The translations under genes were made by a program, and so were the position numbers. Shown here in pieces: positions 1 to 8,430 of a stretch of 64,000 nt of DNA (its first letter is position 1; every line of letters begins with the position of its first letter). Location: contig NZ_CP151087.1 of assembly GCF_038396785.1 (NCBI RefSeq), positions 744,001-808,000 on the forward strand, given 5' to 3'. The stretch is from Sphingobacterium thalpophilum. GTDB taxonomy: Bacteria > Bacteroidota > Bacteroidia > Sphingobacteriales > Sphingobacteriaceae. The notes beneath the pieces were generated by a model, which saw nothing but the letters and a program-made list of their open reading frames with translations, did no database searches and was not told the DNA's origin.

Positions 1-13
1 AACAATAAAAAAA

Positions 14-50
14 AGAAGGTCCGATAGTACTATCGGACCTTCTTTTTTTT
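14..50. terminator. Bidirectional intrinsic terminator
   Basis: A perfect 30-base palindrome (bases 14-43, arms AGAAGGTCCGATAGT and its complement) is flanked by an A-run on the left and a T-run on the right. It can therefore terminate transcription in both directions. It lies just past the 3' end of the reverse-strand thioredoxin-like gene and probably ends that transcript and one entering from outside the window. Confidence 0.9.
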
Positions 51-69
51 ATTGCTAATTTTTAAACAT

Positions 70-564
70 TTAACCTGTAATACCTAAAGCTTTTAACAAC
101 TTGTTTACATCGTCTTCGCCGTCCAAATGCTGTACCAAGACTTTGGTTTTTGCATCATAGATATAGAGCGAAGGGTAATTGCTTGGCTTAAATTTTTCAA
201 TAAATTGAGTTCCAGCATCAAACAAGAATTTGACATTTGGAGCACTTTTCAATGCCTTCGCATGCATATTAATAAATCCATCGACATAAGGCTTGTCATT
301 CATGGAAATAAAATAGAAGGATACATTCTTGAATTTGGACAAGTGCTGTGCGATACCAGCCCCCATTTTCTGACAATGGCCACAACCCGGGTCGTAAAAA
401 TCCAGCACAATATAGCCCGATTTTGGAAGCTTGTCCGAATTAAACTTGTTAGCCTGATAGACCTCATCAAAAGTAAACGATGGAAGTGTTTTGGGTGCCT
501 GTGCAAAAACAGGTTGAAATAAGAAAAATACACTTACAAAAAATAGGGAACAAAGGAACCTCAT
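70..564 (-). CDS. Secreted thioredoxin-like protein (CGHC active site)
   Basis: The 164-residue protein starts with a Sec signal peptide (hydrophobic residues about 4-20, ending VFAQA), so it should act in the periplasm. The motif DFYDPGCGHCQKM around residues 55-67 is a thioredoxin-fold redox site with two cysteines spaced CxxC, as in TlpA/ResA/AhpC-TSA relatives. The later segment SNYPSLYIYD resembles the cis-Pro loop region of the fold. The likely role is disulfide exchange or reduction in the envelope; the substrate is unknown. It is a paralogue of the His-rich lipoprotein at 54205-54822: both share DPGCxHCQ and an ISMND segment. It is transcribed alone on the reverse strand and ends at a strong terminator. 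Family confidence is high; precise role is not. Confidence 0.85.
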   Translation of the reverse strand: MRFLCSLFFVSVFFLFQPVFAQAPKTLPSFTFDEVYQANKFNSDKLPKSGYIVLDFYDPGCGHCQKMGAGIAQHLSKFKNVSFYFISMNDKPYVDGFINMHAKALKSAPNVKFLFDAGTQFIEKFKPSNYPSLYIYDAKTKVLVQHLDGEDDVNKLLKALGITG

Positions 565-670
565 GTTAAAGAAATTTAAACCAACAGTGACTATTCAATT
601 AATTTTAATCAATAATACTTAAAAATGCGCTTCAGTCAACTATTATTTTAGTTTTTTTACAAAAAATCCG

Positions 671-678
671 TAAGTTTG
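671..678 (+). promoter_or_regulatory. Bacteroidota -7 promoter element (TAAGTTTG) for purN
   Basis: TAAGTTTG matches the Bacteroidota -7 consensus TAnnTTTG. A TTTAG about 19 bases upstream could serve as a weak -33 element. The start codon of purN follows about 43 bases later. Confidence 0.55.
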
Positions 679-721
679 GGCTAATTTTTAAATCGATCAA
701 ATCTATTAATACTTATTAATC

Positions 722-1294
722 GTGAAAAAACGAATTGCTATTTTTGCTTCAGGTTCAGGGTCCAATGCTCAAAAAATAATGGAACATTTCAAGTATTCAG
801 ATGAAGCTGAGGTTGCCTTGATTTTATCCAATAACCCTGATGCTTACGTTATTCAGCGAGCCGACAATTTTGAAATACCTGCACATATATTTGATCGTGA
901 CGAATTTTACAAAACCGACAACGTTGTCAATATTCTTAAAAACTTAAATATTGATCTGATTGTTTTGGCAGGTTTTCTTTGGCTCGTTCCCAACAACCTT
1001 CTGAAAGCATTTCCAAATCAAATTATAAATATACATCCTGCTCTCCTACCAAAATATGGTGGCAAAGGTATGTATGGTGACCATGTACACAAAGCCGTTT
1101 TGGCCAATAAGGAAGAGGAACATGGCATTACGATCCACTTCGCAAATGAACATTTTGACGAGGGGGAAATTATATACCAAGCACGATTCAAAGTGGATCC
1201 CAACGATACTTTAGACATTATTAAATTTAAAGGGCAGCAACTCGAACATCAGTACTTCCCTAAAATAATTGAAAATCTTATCAAAAAAATGTAA
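722..1294 (+). CDS. purN: Phosphoribosylglycinamide formyltransferase (PurN)
   Basis: This 190-residue cytoplasmic enzyme transfers the formyl group from 10-formyltetrahydrofolate to GAR, the third step of purine synthesis. The N-terminal FASGSGSNAQ is the phosphate-binding loop. INIHPALLP carries the catalytic Asn and His, and the Asp in HFDEGEI is the third catalytic residue; all three are present. The length fits the family (about 190-210). The start codon is GTG; no upstream ATG gives a better N-terminus, because VKKRIAIFASGSGSN aligns with the usual beginning. It stands alone, behind its own promoter and ahead of a hairpin terminator that begins within the stop codon. Confidence 0.95.
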   Translation: MKKRIAIFASGSGSNAQKIMEHFKYSDEAEVALILSNNPDAYVIQRADNFEIPAHIFDRDEFYKTDNVVNILKNLNIDLIVLAGFLWLVPNNLLKAFPNQIINIHPALLPKYGGKGMYGDHVHKAVLANKEEEHGITIHFANEHFDEGEIIYQARFKVDPNDTLDIIKFKGQQLEHQYFPKIIENLIKKM

Positions 1295-1322
1295 AAACAA
1301 TTCTATTATTTAGAATTGTTTT
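1294..1322 (+). terminator. Terminator after purN
   Basis: A 12-bp perfect stem (AAAACAATTCTA and its complement) with a 5-base loop TTATT ends in a T-run. It starts at the last base of the purN stop codon. The same segment lies immediately ahead of the promoter of the next small gene. Confidence 0.8.
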
Positions 1323-1344
1323 AAACAAATTGTAACTTTGTATT

Positions 1345-1527
1345 ATGAACGAAGTTATTGAATCTGTGTTGGAGATCGATGAATCAGAAAATAAAGCCGG
1401 GTTGTTTCAGTTTCGGAATACGGCTATGAACCCTTTTTCTGACTTTTCTTGTGCCTGCTTTAAAAAGTGTTGCAAAAAATATAAAGAAGGCAAACGCTGT
1501 AAAAAATGTCCGGGACGAAAAAAATAG
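1345..1527 (+). CDS. Small Cys-rich basic protein, unknown function
   Basis: A 60-residue protein with an acidic N-terminal half and a C-terminal half holding six cysteines in the pattern CxCx3CCx8CxxC, mixed with many lysines. This looks like a metal-binding (Zn or Fe-S) or nucleic-acid-contacting knuckle, but no named family is recognised. TAACTTTG at 1333-1340 matches the -7 promoter consensus and sits four bases before the ATG, giving a near-leaderless start, as seen for other genes here. The position between the purN terminator and the convergent MFS gene, plus its own promoter, argues it is real. Overlapping ORFs in other frames have no such support. Confidence 0.6.
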   Translation: MNEVIESVLEIDESENKAGLFQFRNTAMNPFSDFSCACFKKCCKKYKEGKRCKKCPGRKK

Positions 1528-1538
1528 CTATTTGTTGA

Positions 1539-2771
1539 CTACTCTTCCAGGTAGTCTAAATCTTTATCAAAGCTTTCTTCTAACTGGGTCAACGAATAAA
1601 TTGCTATACCCGAAAGAACGACAACCATTGTAATTGCTGCTGGCACAATTCCAAATGCATTTACTAGAAGTCCATATAGCATTGTTGACGGAATGAGTGC
1701 ACCCCGTACAAAATTGGGGGCCGTCGTTGCAACAGTTGCTCTGAGATTTGTACCAAATTGTTCCGCTGAGATAGTCACAAAGGTTGCCCAATACCCTACT
1801 CCTAAGCCCATTATAAAGGCAAGACTTAAAAACTTTGTCGCTGTAATACCATCACTCAATAAATACCATAGTGAACTTCCAATGATAATTAATTGACATA
1901 TAAACACCACTTTTTTGCGGGATTTTAAAATCTGTGCGAATATTCCTGCCAGTACATCCCCGATAGAAATACCGATATAGGTAAACATCACCCCTTGACC
2001 AGCACTCAGTGTACCTCTAGCCCCCAAGGCCTTGCCGATTTCCGGAGCCTGTGTAACCAAAACACCGACAACAAACCAGATTGGAAGGCCAATACAGAGA
2101 CAGTTAACATACCGTTTTAACCGGCTTTTATTTGTAAAAAGCATACGGATATCCCCTTTCACAACACCCGATTTATCTTGATCCTTAAATAATCCTGATT
2201 CAAAAGAGCCAATGCGCAACAGTAGCAACAGTAAGCCCATTCCGCCTCCGACAAAGTAGGCCGTCCGCCAGTCAAATTCTTCCGAGACAAAATAGGCCAA
2301 TATAGCGCCTAAAACACCGACACCGGCAACCAACATGGTCCCATAACCACGTTTTGATTTATGCATACTTTCAGAAACCAAGGTAATTCCCGCCCCCAGT
2401 TCTCCGGCCAATCCAACGCCCGCTATAAAACGAATAATACCATACATAAGCACATCATGTACAAAACCATTTGCAATATTCGCTACAGAGTATAAAAGAA
2501 TCGATCCAAAAAGCACTTTTAAACGTCCAAATTTATCCCCTATAATCCCCCAAAGAATTCCACCCAACAGCAAACCGCCCATTTGCATATTGAGCACAAA
2601 TTCACCTTTTACCCGCATTTCTTCCGCAGGGACTCCAATATCAGTGAAGGACTGAATACGAACTATGGAGAAAATAATCAAATCGTAGATATCGACGAAA
2701 TAGCCCAGTGACGCAATCATAACCAGTAACCATACTTTCCTGCTGGATTGTTTTTCTTTTATTGTTGACAT
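1539..2771 (-). CDS. MFS transporter
   Basis: About 410 residues with roughly 12 hydrophobic segments, an inner-membrane secondary transporter of the major facilitator superfamily. The segment GIIGDKFGRLKVLFGS after TM2 is the classic MFS motif A (GxxxDRxGRR-like), and GLAGELGAGITLVSESM resembles the sugar/metabolite-proton symporter signature. The start is taken at the Met of MSTIKEKQSS, 24 codons inside the longest ORF: the preceding stretch is not MFS-like, and TATTTTTA on the reverse strand just upstream of this Met resembles a -7 element. The substrate cannot be read from sequence. It converges with the small Cys-rich gene, with only 11 bases between the two stop codons. Confidence 0.85.
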   Translation of the reverse strand: MSTIKEKQSSRKVWLLVMIASLGYFVDIYDLIIFSIVRIQSFTDIGVPAEEMRVKGEFVLNMQMGGLLLGGILWGIIGDKFGRLKVLFGSILLYSVANIANGFVHDVLMYGIIRFIAGVGLAGELGAGITLVSESMHKSKRGYGTMLVAGVGVLGAILAYFVSEEFDWRTAYFVGGGMGLLLLLLRIGSFESGLFKDQDKSGVVKGDIRMLFTNKSRLKRYVNCLCIGLPIWFVVGVLVTQAPEIGKALGARGTLSAGQGVMFTYIGISIGDVLAGIFAQILKSRKKVVFICQLIIIGSSLWYLLSDGITATKFLSLAFIMGLGVGYWATFVTISAEQFGTNLRATVATTAPNFVRGALIPSTMLYGLLVNAFGIVPAAITMVVVLSGIAIYSLTQLEESFDKDLDYLEE

Positions 2772-2850
2772 TTTAGGTTTTTTGATCTGTAAAAATACCA
2801 TAGTGAAGCTATAAAACCAAGATTTCGAAAAATAATCCGACACATTGTTT

Positions 2851-2858
2851 TATTTTTG
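2851..2858 (+). promoter_or_regulatory. -7 promoter element (TATTTTTG) before DUF4442 gene
   Basis: TATTTTTG fits TAnnTTTG exactly and ends four bases before the ATG at 2863. It lies downstream of an in-frame ATG at 2845, so it decides the start of the gene in favour of 2863. Confidence 0.6.
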
Positions 2859-2862
2859 CATC

Positions 2863-3360
2863 ATGAGATATAGTCCACTTGCCTTAACATGGCTATTACG
2901 TATTTACCCACCATTTCTATTTCAGGGAATCTGGGTTAAAAAAATTAGCCCCGGCTTCCAAGGCGCCAAAGTAAAAATTTATAAGACACCATTCAATATC
3001 AATACCAACAAAACATTATTTGGTGGAACGATCTTTTCTGCAGCAGATCCAATATTCCCCATCCTCATTGATCAGTATCTTCAAAAGATTGGTTTTAAGA
3101 AAACGGTGGCCTGGTTAAAATCATCACAGATCACCTTTAAGAAACCTGGCAAAACCAGCGTGGAATATTCTGTGCAACTCTCCGAGGAAATCCTTGAAGA
3201 ATGTGCCCATATTATCCGCACAAAAGGCAAAGTAGTAAAGGATTTTACGCTGGAAATTAAAGATAAGTCTGGCGATCTCTGTGCCACGGTACGTTGTGAA
3301 ACCTATATTCGTGACCTGAATTTTACATTCCCTTCCAGAAATCGAAATATTGAGCCATAA
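2863..3360 (+). CDS. DUF4442 hotdog-fold protein (thioesterase-like)
   Basis: The 165-residue protein resembles the DUF4442/PaaI-like thioesterase group: an N-terminal helix region, then LFGGTIFSAADPIFPI, which fits the hotdog helix, followed by alternating strands ending in TVRCETYIRDL. Such proteins are thought to hydrolyse acyl-CoA or acyl-ACP, but this subfamily has no proven substrate. An earlier ATG at 2845 is rejected because the promoter element overlaps it. Transcription is divergent from the MFS gene. Confidence 0.75.
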   Translation: MRYSPLALTWLLRIYPPFLFQGIWVKKISPGFQGAKVKIYKTPFNINTNKTLFGGTIFSAADPIFPILIDQYLQKIGFKKTVAWLKSSQITFKKPGKTSVEYSVQLSEEILEECAHIIRTKGKVVKDFTLEIKDKSGDLCATVRCETYIRDLNFTFPSRNRNIEP

Positions 3361-3400
3361 GAAATTAATATATTTGTCCAATTACCAAAAAACAAAAAAC

Positions 3401-3823
3401 ATGAATAAAATCGCGTTTGTAGCTATCGCATCCTTGGCAATAGCAGCATGTGGAACTCAGGGAAATGGTGCAACAGGTGTAAAAGCCCTGCAAGATTCAA
3501 CTATTAAGATACATGATGAAATTATGCCTCAAATCGCTCATTTCGATCGCGATGCTGTTAAGATAGATTCTATTTTGGCAAATTTAAAAAACCTAAAAAC
3601 AACTAAGGCTGATTTAGACACCAATTTAACAAGAAAAGAGCTAAGTACATTGAAAGCTAATTTAGAAAGCGCTACAGACCATATGATGGACTGGATGAAA
3701 GGATATAACCCGGATTCAACAGATGTTAAATATTTTGAAACAGAGCTTCAAAAAGTAAGTGATATGAAAAAGATATTTGATAGTGTTTCTAAAGAAAGCC
3801 AAGACAAATTAAAGAATTTTTAA
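3401..3823 (+). CDS. Lipoprotein preceding SCO1 (viral A-type inclusion-like)
   Basis: A 140-residue lipoprotein: the N-terminus MNKIAFVAIASLAIAACG ends in a lipobox with the lipidated Cys at residue 17. The rest is predicted to be alpha-helical with heptad-like spacing and a DHMMDWMKGY segment rich in His and Met. In Bacteroidota similar lipoproteins, labelled viral A-type inclusion proteins, often precede SCO family genes. The His/Met-rich patch and neighbours suggest copper handling, but this is inference. The start is set at the lipoprotein Met rather than an upstream in-frame ATG at 3350 because TATATTTG (3369-3376) is a good -7 element between them. It is followed by the SCO1 and cytochrome c genes. 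Confidence 0.75.
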   Translation: MNKIAFVAIASLAIAACGTQGNGATGVKALQDSTIKIHDEIMPQIAHFDRDAVKIDSILANLKNLKTTKADLDTNLTRKELSTLKANLESATDHMMDWMKGYNPDSTDVKYFETELQKVSDMKKIFDSVSKESQDKLKNF

Positions 3824-3923
3824 ATCCAAAAATTCAAATAACGCAGTCCGCCCAGCTTTAGATTAACATTAAATTGTTCGTGTAAAGATGGGATCAAGCT
3901 TAACAAACAAAACTATTAAACAC

Positions 3924-4571
3924 ATGAGATCCATAACTAAATTTTACTGCGCAACTGGCCTTTTACTCGGTTTATTTTCCTGTAAAAACAATAGCCAGAC
4001 AAGCTTACCCATCTATGGCGAAAGAGAAGCTGTAGAAAAAACAGTTGATGGAAAACAAATCGTAGATACAGTCTATCATACTATTCCGCCTTTTAAACTG
4101 CTCAATCAGGATAGTACAATGATTTCAGACAAAGATTTTGAGGGTAAAGTATATATCGCCAACTTCTTCTTTACCCATTGTCCAAGTATCTGTCCGACGA
4201 TGAATCGCAACCTATTAAAGATATACCAGCAATATAAGGATAATGAAGAAGTTCGTTTCCTGTCCCATAGTATAGACTTTAAATATGATCAACCCTACGT
4301 ACTGAAAGATTATGCCAATAAATTGGGCGTAACCAATAATCATTGGCAATTTGTTTCGGGGACTAAAGCAGAAATATATGGTCTAGCCAATCAATACCTG
4401 GTTTATACCGCTGAAGATAAAAATGCACCTGGGGGTTACGATCATCAAGGGTACCTTGTCTTAATAGACAAGGATAAAAGAATTCGGGGTGCCTACGACG
4501 GTACAAACGATGAGCAAGTAAAAAAATTGATGAACGATTTACCTTTACTCTTGAGTGGGGTTAAAAAATAA
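3924..4571 (+). CDS. SCO1/SenC family copper chaperone lipoprotein
   Basis: SCO proteins deliver copper to the CuA site of cytochrome oxidase. This 215-residue protein has a lipoprotein signal (LLLGLFSC), so it is anchored in the envelope. The thioredoxin-like core contains FTHCPSICPTM, whose two Cys spaced CxxxC bind copper, and the third ligand is the His in GGYDHQGYLVLID. The start is placed at the Met giving a normal lipoprotein signal; an upstream ATG at 3888 would add 12 unlikely residues. The next gene begins two bases after the stop, indicating co-transcription with a cytochrome c. Together with the preceding lipoprotein this looks like a respiratory or copper assembly cluster. Confidence 0.92.
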   Translation: MRSITKFYCATGLLLGLFSCKNNSQTSLPIYGEREAVEKTVDGKQIVDTVYHTIPPFKLLNQDSTMISDKDFEGKVYIANFFFTHCPSICPTMNRNLLKIYQQYKDNEEVRFLSHSIDFKYDQPYVLKDYANKLGVTNNHWQFVSGTKAEIYGLANQYLVYTAEDKNAPGGYDHQGYLVLIDKDKRIRGAYDGTNDEQVKKLMNDLPLLLSGVKK

Positions 4572-4572
4572 C

Positions 4573-4992
4573 ATGCGTATTCTCTTAACAACAGGTATAA
4601 CGATCGGGGTTATTTTATCGATCTTGATTGGCTGTCAGCAGGAAGTTGATATCAAAACGGCACAATATGCGGTTAATGGTCAAAAGGTATACCGGACACA
4701 TTGTCAAAATTGTCATGGAGAGAAAGGCGAAGGATTGGGAAATCTCTATCCTCCCCTAACCGATACCACCTTTCTGCAAACGCATCGTCAGGAGCTTGCT
4801 TGTATCATCAAGCACGGGACTTCCGGAGAACTTGAAGTAGCAGGCAAAAAGTTTAATAATACCATGCCCGCTTCAAATCTTTCCGCAATTGATATCGCTT
4901 ATGTATTAACATATATCAATACCAAGATCAACAAAGGAAAGAATCTGTATCCTTTGGAAGAAGTGGAGAAAAGTTTAAAAAATTGCAAATAA
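4573..4992 (+). CDS. Class I cytochrome c lipoprotein
   Basis: The 139-residue protein has a signal with a lipobox-like ILIGC and a single haem site CQNCH near residues 44-48. NNTMPAS near residue 97 offers the axial methionine, as in small c-type cytochromes. It should carry electrons in the periplasm while anchored to a membrane. The start ATG lies two bases after the SCO1 stop; a start 18 bases earlier would overlap SCO1 and place charged residues before the signal. The gene ends inside a strong bidirectional terminator. The pairing with SCO1 suggests a role near the terminal oxidase. Confidence 0.9.
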   Translation: MRILLTTGITIGVILSILIGCQQEVDIKTAQYAVNGQKVYRTHCQNCHGEKGEGLGNLYPPLTDTTFLQTHRQELACIIKHGTSGELEVAGKKFNNTMPASNLSAIDIAYVLTYINTKINKGKNLYPLEEVEKSLKNCK

Positions 4993-5028
4993 AAAAAGCG
5001 TTGGTTTTATAAAACCAACGCTTTTTTT
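4991..5028. terminator. Terminator after cytochrome c gene
   Basis: The palindrome AAAGCGTTGGTTTTAT and its complement is flanked by A7 and T7 runs. It ends the lipoprotein/SCO1/cytochrome c transcript. The 230 bases that follow contain no gene. Confidence 0.9.
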
Positions 5029-5256
5029 ATTTGCAACCGCTCCACCTCCTTTAATAAAGACCTTCAGGCTAATTTGCAAGCGAAACTCATGCTACAACCT
5101 TGACCTTCTTGATGGTACCTCCCCTCCATGCATCAAAAAAAAATAAAAAGTTGAAAACAATTTCACCTTTTTTTCCTTATTGTATTATTGGTTCAAATCG
5201 TTTTATATTTATTGATTTATAACAATATTCTGACATTTTGGATCCAAATTAATCGT

Positions 5257-5264
5257 TAATTTTG
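5257..5264 (+). promoter_or_regulatory. -7 promoter element (TAATTTTG) of the efflux operon
   Basis: TAATTTTG matches TAnnTTTG. A TTTTG at 5236-5240, 16 bases upstream, is a plausible -33 element. The predicted transcription start is about 5270, just ahead of the palindrome and of the TetR gene. Confidence 0.6.
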
Positions 5265-5270
5265 CAACCG

Positions 5271-5285
5271 AATGAACGTTCGATT
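5271..5285. promoter_or_regulatory. Putative TetR operator (GAACGTTC palindrome)
   Basis: AATGAACGTTCGATT contains the perfect 8-bp palindrome GAACGTTC at 5274-5281. It sits just downstream of the -7 element, where a bound repressor would block transcription. Such palindromes are typical targets of TetR regulators, so autorepression of the operon is likely. This is inference from position and symmetry. Confidence 0.45.
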
Positions 5286-5286
5286 G

Positions 5287-5874
5287 ATGAATTCCAATGA
5301 AAAAATTGCGGCAGTACTTGCCAGCACACTAAAACTTATACAAACAAACGGCTTCCATGGAACGCCGATGAGCAGAATCGCACAAGATTCTGATGTAGCA
5401 ATAGGAACTATCTACCATTATTTTCCATCGAAAGATGACCTAATCTTTGCACTGTTCAAACATTGTAGAACATTACTGAATGATTACATTTTTGATGGAA
5501 TAAAAGATGATTTCGATTATAAAGATTCCTTTGTTCATATCTGGCGCAACTTTGTCAAGTTCTATTTAGAAAATGGGCATATCTTCAGTTTTTTTGAACA
5601 GTTTTTTTCCTCGCCTTATTACGAGAAAAACAAAGCTGAGATACAAGAACCTGTAGGTGGACAAAATAAAGTTGTTGATTTTTTACAAGAAGGCATTGAT
5701 CGAAAAATATTGAAACAGGTAGACGTCCATCTTTTGGTAGCCAGTTATATTGGTGTAGCCTTATCGACTGTTCACAGTATCAAATTTAAAGATCTCAAAT
5801 TCTCTGAACAGAATATAGAAGATTTAATTGGGATTATTTGGGATGGAGCTATTAATAGAGAAAAAAATAATTAA
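5287..5874 (+). CDS. TetR/AcrR family repressor of the efflux operon
   Basis: A 195-residue regulator. The N-terminal helix-turn-helix is clear: NGFHGTPMSRIAQDSDVAIG followed by TIYHYFPSKDDL is the signature of TetR N domains. The C-terminal helical domain would bind ligand. It is the first gene of an operon with TolC, adaptor and RND pump, so it probably represses that operon and is released by a pump substrate. Two ATGs are possible: 5272 and 5287. The later is chosen because the operator-like palindrome overlaps the first and because NSNEKIAAVLAS is a typical TetR start; the earlier one remains possible. Confidence 0.9.
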   Translation: MNSNEKIAAVLASTLKLIQTNGFHGTPMSRIAQDSDVAIGTIYHYFPSKDDLIFALFKHCRTLLNDYIFDGIKDDFDYKDSFVHIWRNFVKFYLENGHIFSFFEQFFSSPYYEKNKAEIQEPVGGQNKVVDFLQEGIDRKILKQVDVHLLVASYIGVALSTVHSIKFKDLKFSEQNIEDLIGIIWDGAINREKNN

Positions 5875-5882
5875 TTACATAT

Positions 5883-7208
5883 ATGAAGTTTAATAGAATC
5901 GTTTATTCCTTGGCGGCCCTGTCGCTTTTGAGTAATACAGGATTTGCACAACAGCAATCTGAAAACTTGCCGGCAAATGCAACACTTCAGCAGCTGATTG
6001 ATTACGCCTTACGTAATCAAATCTCTGTAAAACAAGCACAATTGGACGAGGCCATCGGTGAAAAAGATATCGACATCTCCCTTTCAGGCTGGTACCCCCA
6101 ATTGGATCTAAAAGGAAGTTATAATTATAATGTCATTGTTCCATTAGCAAATATTGGCGGGAATAATATCAAAATGGGGCAGAACAATGCGAGTGCCTTA
6201 ACGCTTCAAGCAGACCAACAGATCCTTAATCCAGAGCTAATGCAGGCGAAAAAAGCCGCTGAGCTGGTACGTCTCGGTAATAAACAAAATACGGAGAACA
6301 AAAAAATAACAGCTGTTGTGGAGGTCAGTAAGGCCTATTATGACATCCTGACGTCGGAAGAGCAGATCAAGATTGTTCGCGAAAATATTGCTCGCCTTCA
6401 AAAACAATTGAAAGATGCAAAGTCACAATATGATGTGGGTTTAGTTGATAAAACCGACTATAAGAGAGCGCAAATTGCTTTGGCAAATTCGAATGCTGAC
6501 GAGAAAAGAACGGTTGAGCTTCGTAAATATAAATACGAATACCTTAAACAATTGCTAGCTTTGGATAAAAGCAAAAATTTGACGCTTTCATTTGATAATA
6601 GCAGTATGGAATCAGAGATTCTACTTGATACAACTGCAGAAATAAGTGTTTCTAATCGAATTGAATTCCAACAATTGGAAACATCGAAAAAGATTCAACA
6701 GTTGAGCACACAGTATTATAAATGGACATATTTACCAAGCGTAAGTGCTTTTTATAATTACGCATTCAACTATAGAAATGATAAATTCAGTAAGCTTTAT
6801 TCCGATAATTTCCCGGGTTCAGTAGCTGGCCTAAATGTTTCTTTTTCAATTTTCGACGGATTTAAACGTAAAAAACAAATTAATAAATCCAGATTGCAGG
6901 AAGAAAGAATAGACTGGGACTTCAAAAATTTAGAAAACAGCATTAACACAGAATATTCGTTGGCAAAGGCAACCTATAATGCGAATTTAAATGACTGGAA
7001 AACAGCTAAAGAAAATGTGGATCTCTCCAAAGAAGTATACGAGACAATCAAACTTCAATATGACGAAGGTATCAAAACTTACCTCGATTTAATGACAGCA
7101 GAGACTGATCTCAAAACAACACAGCTCAATTATTTGAACTCCCTTTATGCGCTATTGTCAAGTAAATTGGATGTTCAGAAAGCAGTTGGGGCAATCCACA
7201 CAAATTAA
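5883..7208 (+). CDS. TolC-type outer-membrane efflux protein
   Basis: A 441-residue outer membrane factor with a signal peptide ending GFAQQ. It has two repeats of the OEP domain, each with long helices and a barrel hairpin; examples are LDEAIGEKDIDISLSGWYPQ in the first repeat and TYLPSVSAFYNYAFNY in the second. It should trimerise into a channel through the outer membrane and periplasm and dock on the adaptor encoded next. The gene starts 8 bases after the TetR stop. Its place between regulator and adaptor shows it belongs to this tripartite pump. Confidence 0.93.
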   Translation: MKFNRIVYSLAALSLLSNTGFAQQQSENLPANATLQQLIDYALRNQISVKQAQLDEAIGEKDIDISLSGWYPQLDLKGSYNYNVIVPLANIGGNNIKMGQNNASALTLQADQQILNPELMQAKKAAELVRLGNKQNTENKKITAVVEVSKAYYDILTSEEQIKIVRENIARLQKQLKDAKSQYDVGLVDKTDYKRAQIALANSNADEKRTVELRKYKYEYLKQLLALDKSKNLTLSFDNSSMESEILLDTTAEISVSNRIEFQQLETSKKIQQLSTQYYKWTYLPSVSAFYNYAFNYRNDKFSKLYSDNFPGSVAGLNVSFSIFDGFKRKKQINKSRLQEERIDWDFKNLENSINTEYSLAKATYNANLNDWKTAKENVDLSKEVYETIKLQYDEGIKTYLDLMTAETDLKTTQLNYLNSLYALLSSKLDVQKAVGAIHTN

Positions 7209-7234
7209 TCAATAAACGGAAACTAATACAAATC

Positions 7235-8392
7235 ATGAATAAAAGACAATTATTATTCGCTTTCTTCCTTGGGACGGCATTAGTATGGACCTCTTGTGGA
7301 AATAAAGATGCAAAAAAGCAAGGTGCAGCACAGGCTCAGGCTGAAAAAGTTGTCCCTGTCAGCTTTGGTGTCGCATCACATGAGACTGTTACAGGTACAA
7401 TCAGTTATCCAGCAACAGTCAAACCGTTGAACGAAGCAGATCTATATGCGGAAGTAAGCGGCTATATCACAAAAATATATGTTTCTGACGGTGCAGTAGT
7501 TTCCGCAGGGCAAGCTCTTTATGAAATTGATGGAACACGCTACAACGCAGCTGTCCAACAAGCTAAAGCAAGCTTACAGGTCGCACAGACTGATTTGGAC
7601 CGACAAAAAAGAGATTTAGCACGTTACCAGACATTGGCCGATAAAGATGCGATTGCGAAGCAGGTTTTTGACAATGCCAAATCGAGTGTTGCTGCTGCGC
7701 AGGCACAGGTTGAATCGGCTCGCGCTGCATTAGTTACTGCAAATACAAATTTATCCCGCTCAACCATACGCGCACCATTTTCGGGTACAATTGGTATCTC
7801 ACAGGTACGTTTAGGTGCTTTGGTGAATCCAGGTACTACCCTGTTGAATACCTTGTCTTCAACCAGTCCAATTGCTGTTGAGTTTCAGGTAAACGAAAAG
7901 GATATTGCCAAATTTACCCAATTGCAAAGCAGCCATTCCTCTTCGGACCTTTCTCTTTTATTGCCAAATGGAAGCACTTATGAAGGCAAAGGAACGATCA
8001 CAACCATTGACCGCGCAGTTGACCCTGCTACAGGAACAATCAAAGTGCGGGCTACTTTCCCGAACAATGCCAACGAATTGCGGGCTGGTATGAATATTAC
8101 GATGAATGTATCAACAACCTCGGCTACAGAAGAAGTTGTTGTACCTTACAAAGCGGTCTTTGAACAGCTCGGGGTATTTAACCTTTATGCGGTGAATGAT
8201 AGCAGTAAAGCCGAAATACGTCAAGTAAAATTAGGTATTAAAGCTGGTGATAAAATTGTGATTAAAGAAGGTGTCAAAGACGGTGAAAAGATTATCGTCG
8301 ACGGTACCATGAATGTCCAAAATGGAGTTAAAGTAGTTGATGCTGCTGTCGCTGCCCAACAGGCTGCCAAAGGGGCACCTCAAGGAAAATAA
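7235..8392 (+). CDS. RND efflux periplasmic adaptor (AcrA/MexA-like lipoprotein)
   Basis: A 385-residue membrane fusion protein. The N-terminus ends in a lipobox (ALVWTSCG, Cys about residue 21). The biotinyl-lipoyl-like half-motifs ADLYAEVSGYITKIYV and STIRAPFSGTIG flank a helical hairpin (about residues 105-175), followed by beta-barrel and membrane-proximal domains, the standard order. It bridges the RND pump to the TolC channel. It is 26 bases downstream of the TolC gene and 38 bases upstream of the pump gene. Confidence 0.94.
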   Translation: MNKRQLLFAFFLGTALVWTSCGNKDAKKQGAAQAQAEKVVPVSFGVASHETVTGTISYPATVKPLNEADLYAEVSGYITKIYVSDGAVVSAGQALYEIDGTRYNAAVQQAKASLQVAQTDLDRQKRDLARYQTLADKDAIAKQVFDNAKSSVAAAQAQVESARAALVTANTNLSRSTIRAPFSGTIGISQVRLGALVNPGTTLLNTLSSTSPIAVEFQVNEKDIAKFTQLQSSHSSSDLSLLLPNGSTYEGKGTITTIDRAVDPATGTIKVRATFPNNANELRAGMNITMNVSTTSATEEVVVPYKAVFEQLGVFNLYAVNDSSKAEIRQVKLGIKAGDKIVIKEGVKDGEKIIVDGTMNVQNGVKVVDAAVAAQQAAKGAPQGK

Positions 8393-8430
8393 CACCATTA
8401 ATTTTTTAAAGAGAATCTAAAAGATATAGA

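Noticed and set aside
1451..1633. Second ORF overlapping the small Cys-rich gene
   Set aside because: It runs into the complement of the MFS gene, lacks a promoter and has no domain-like features.
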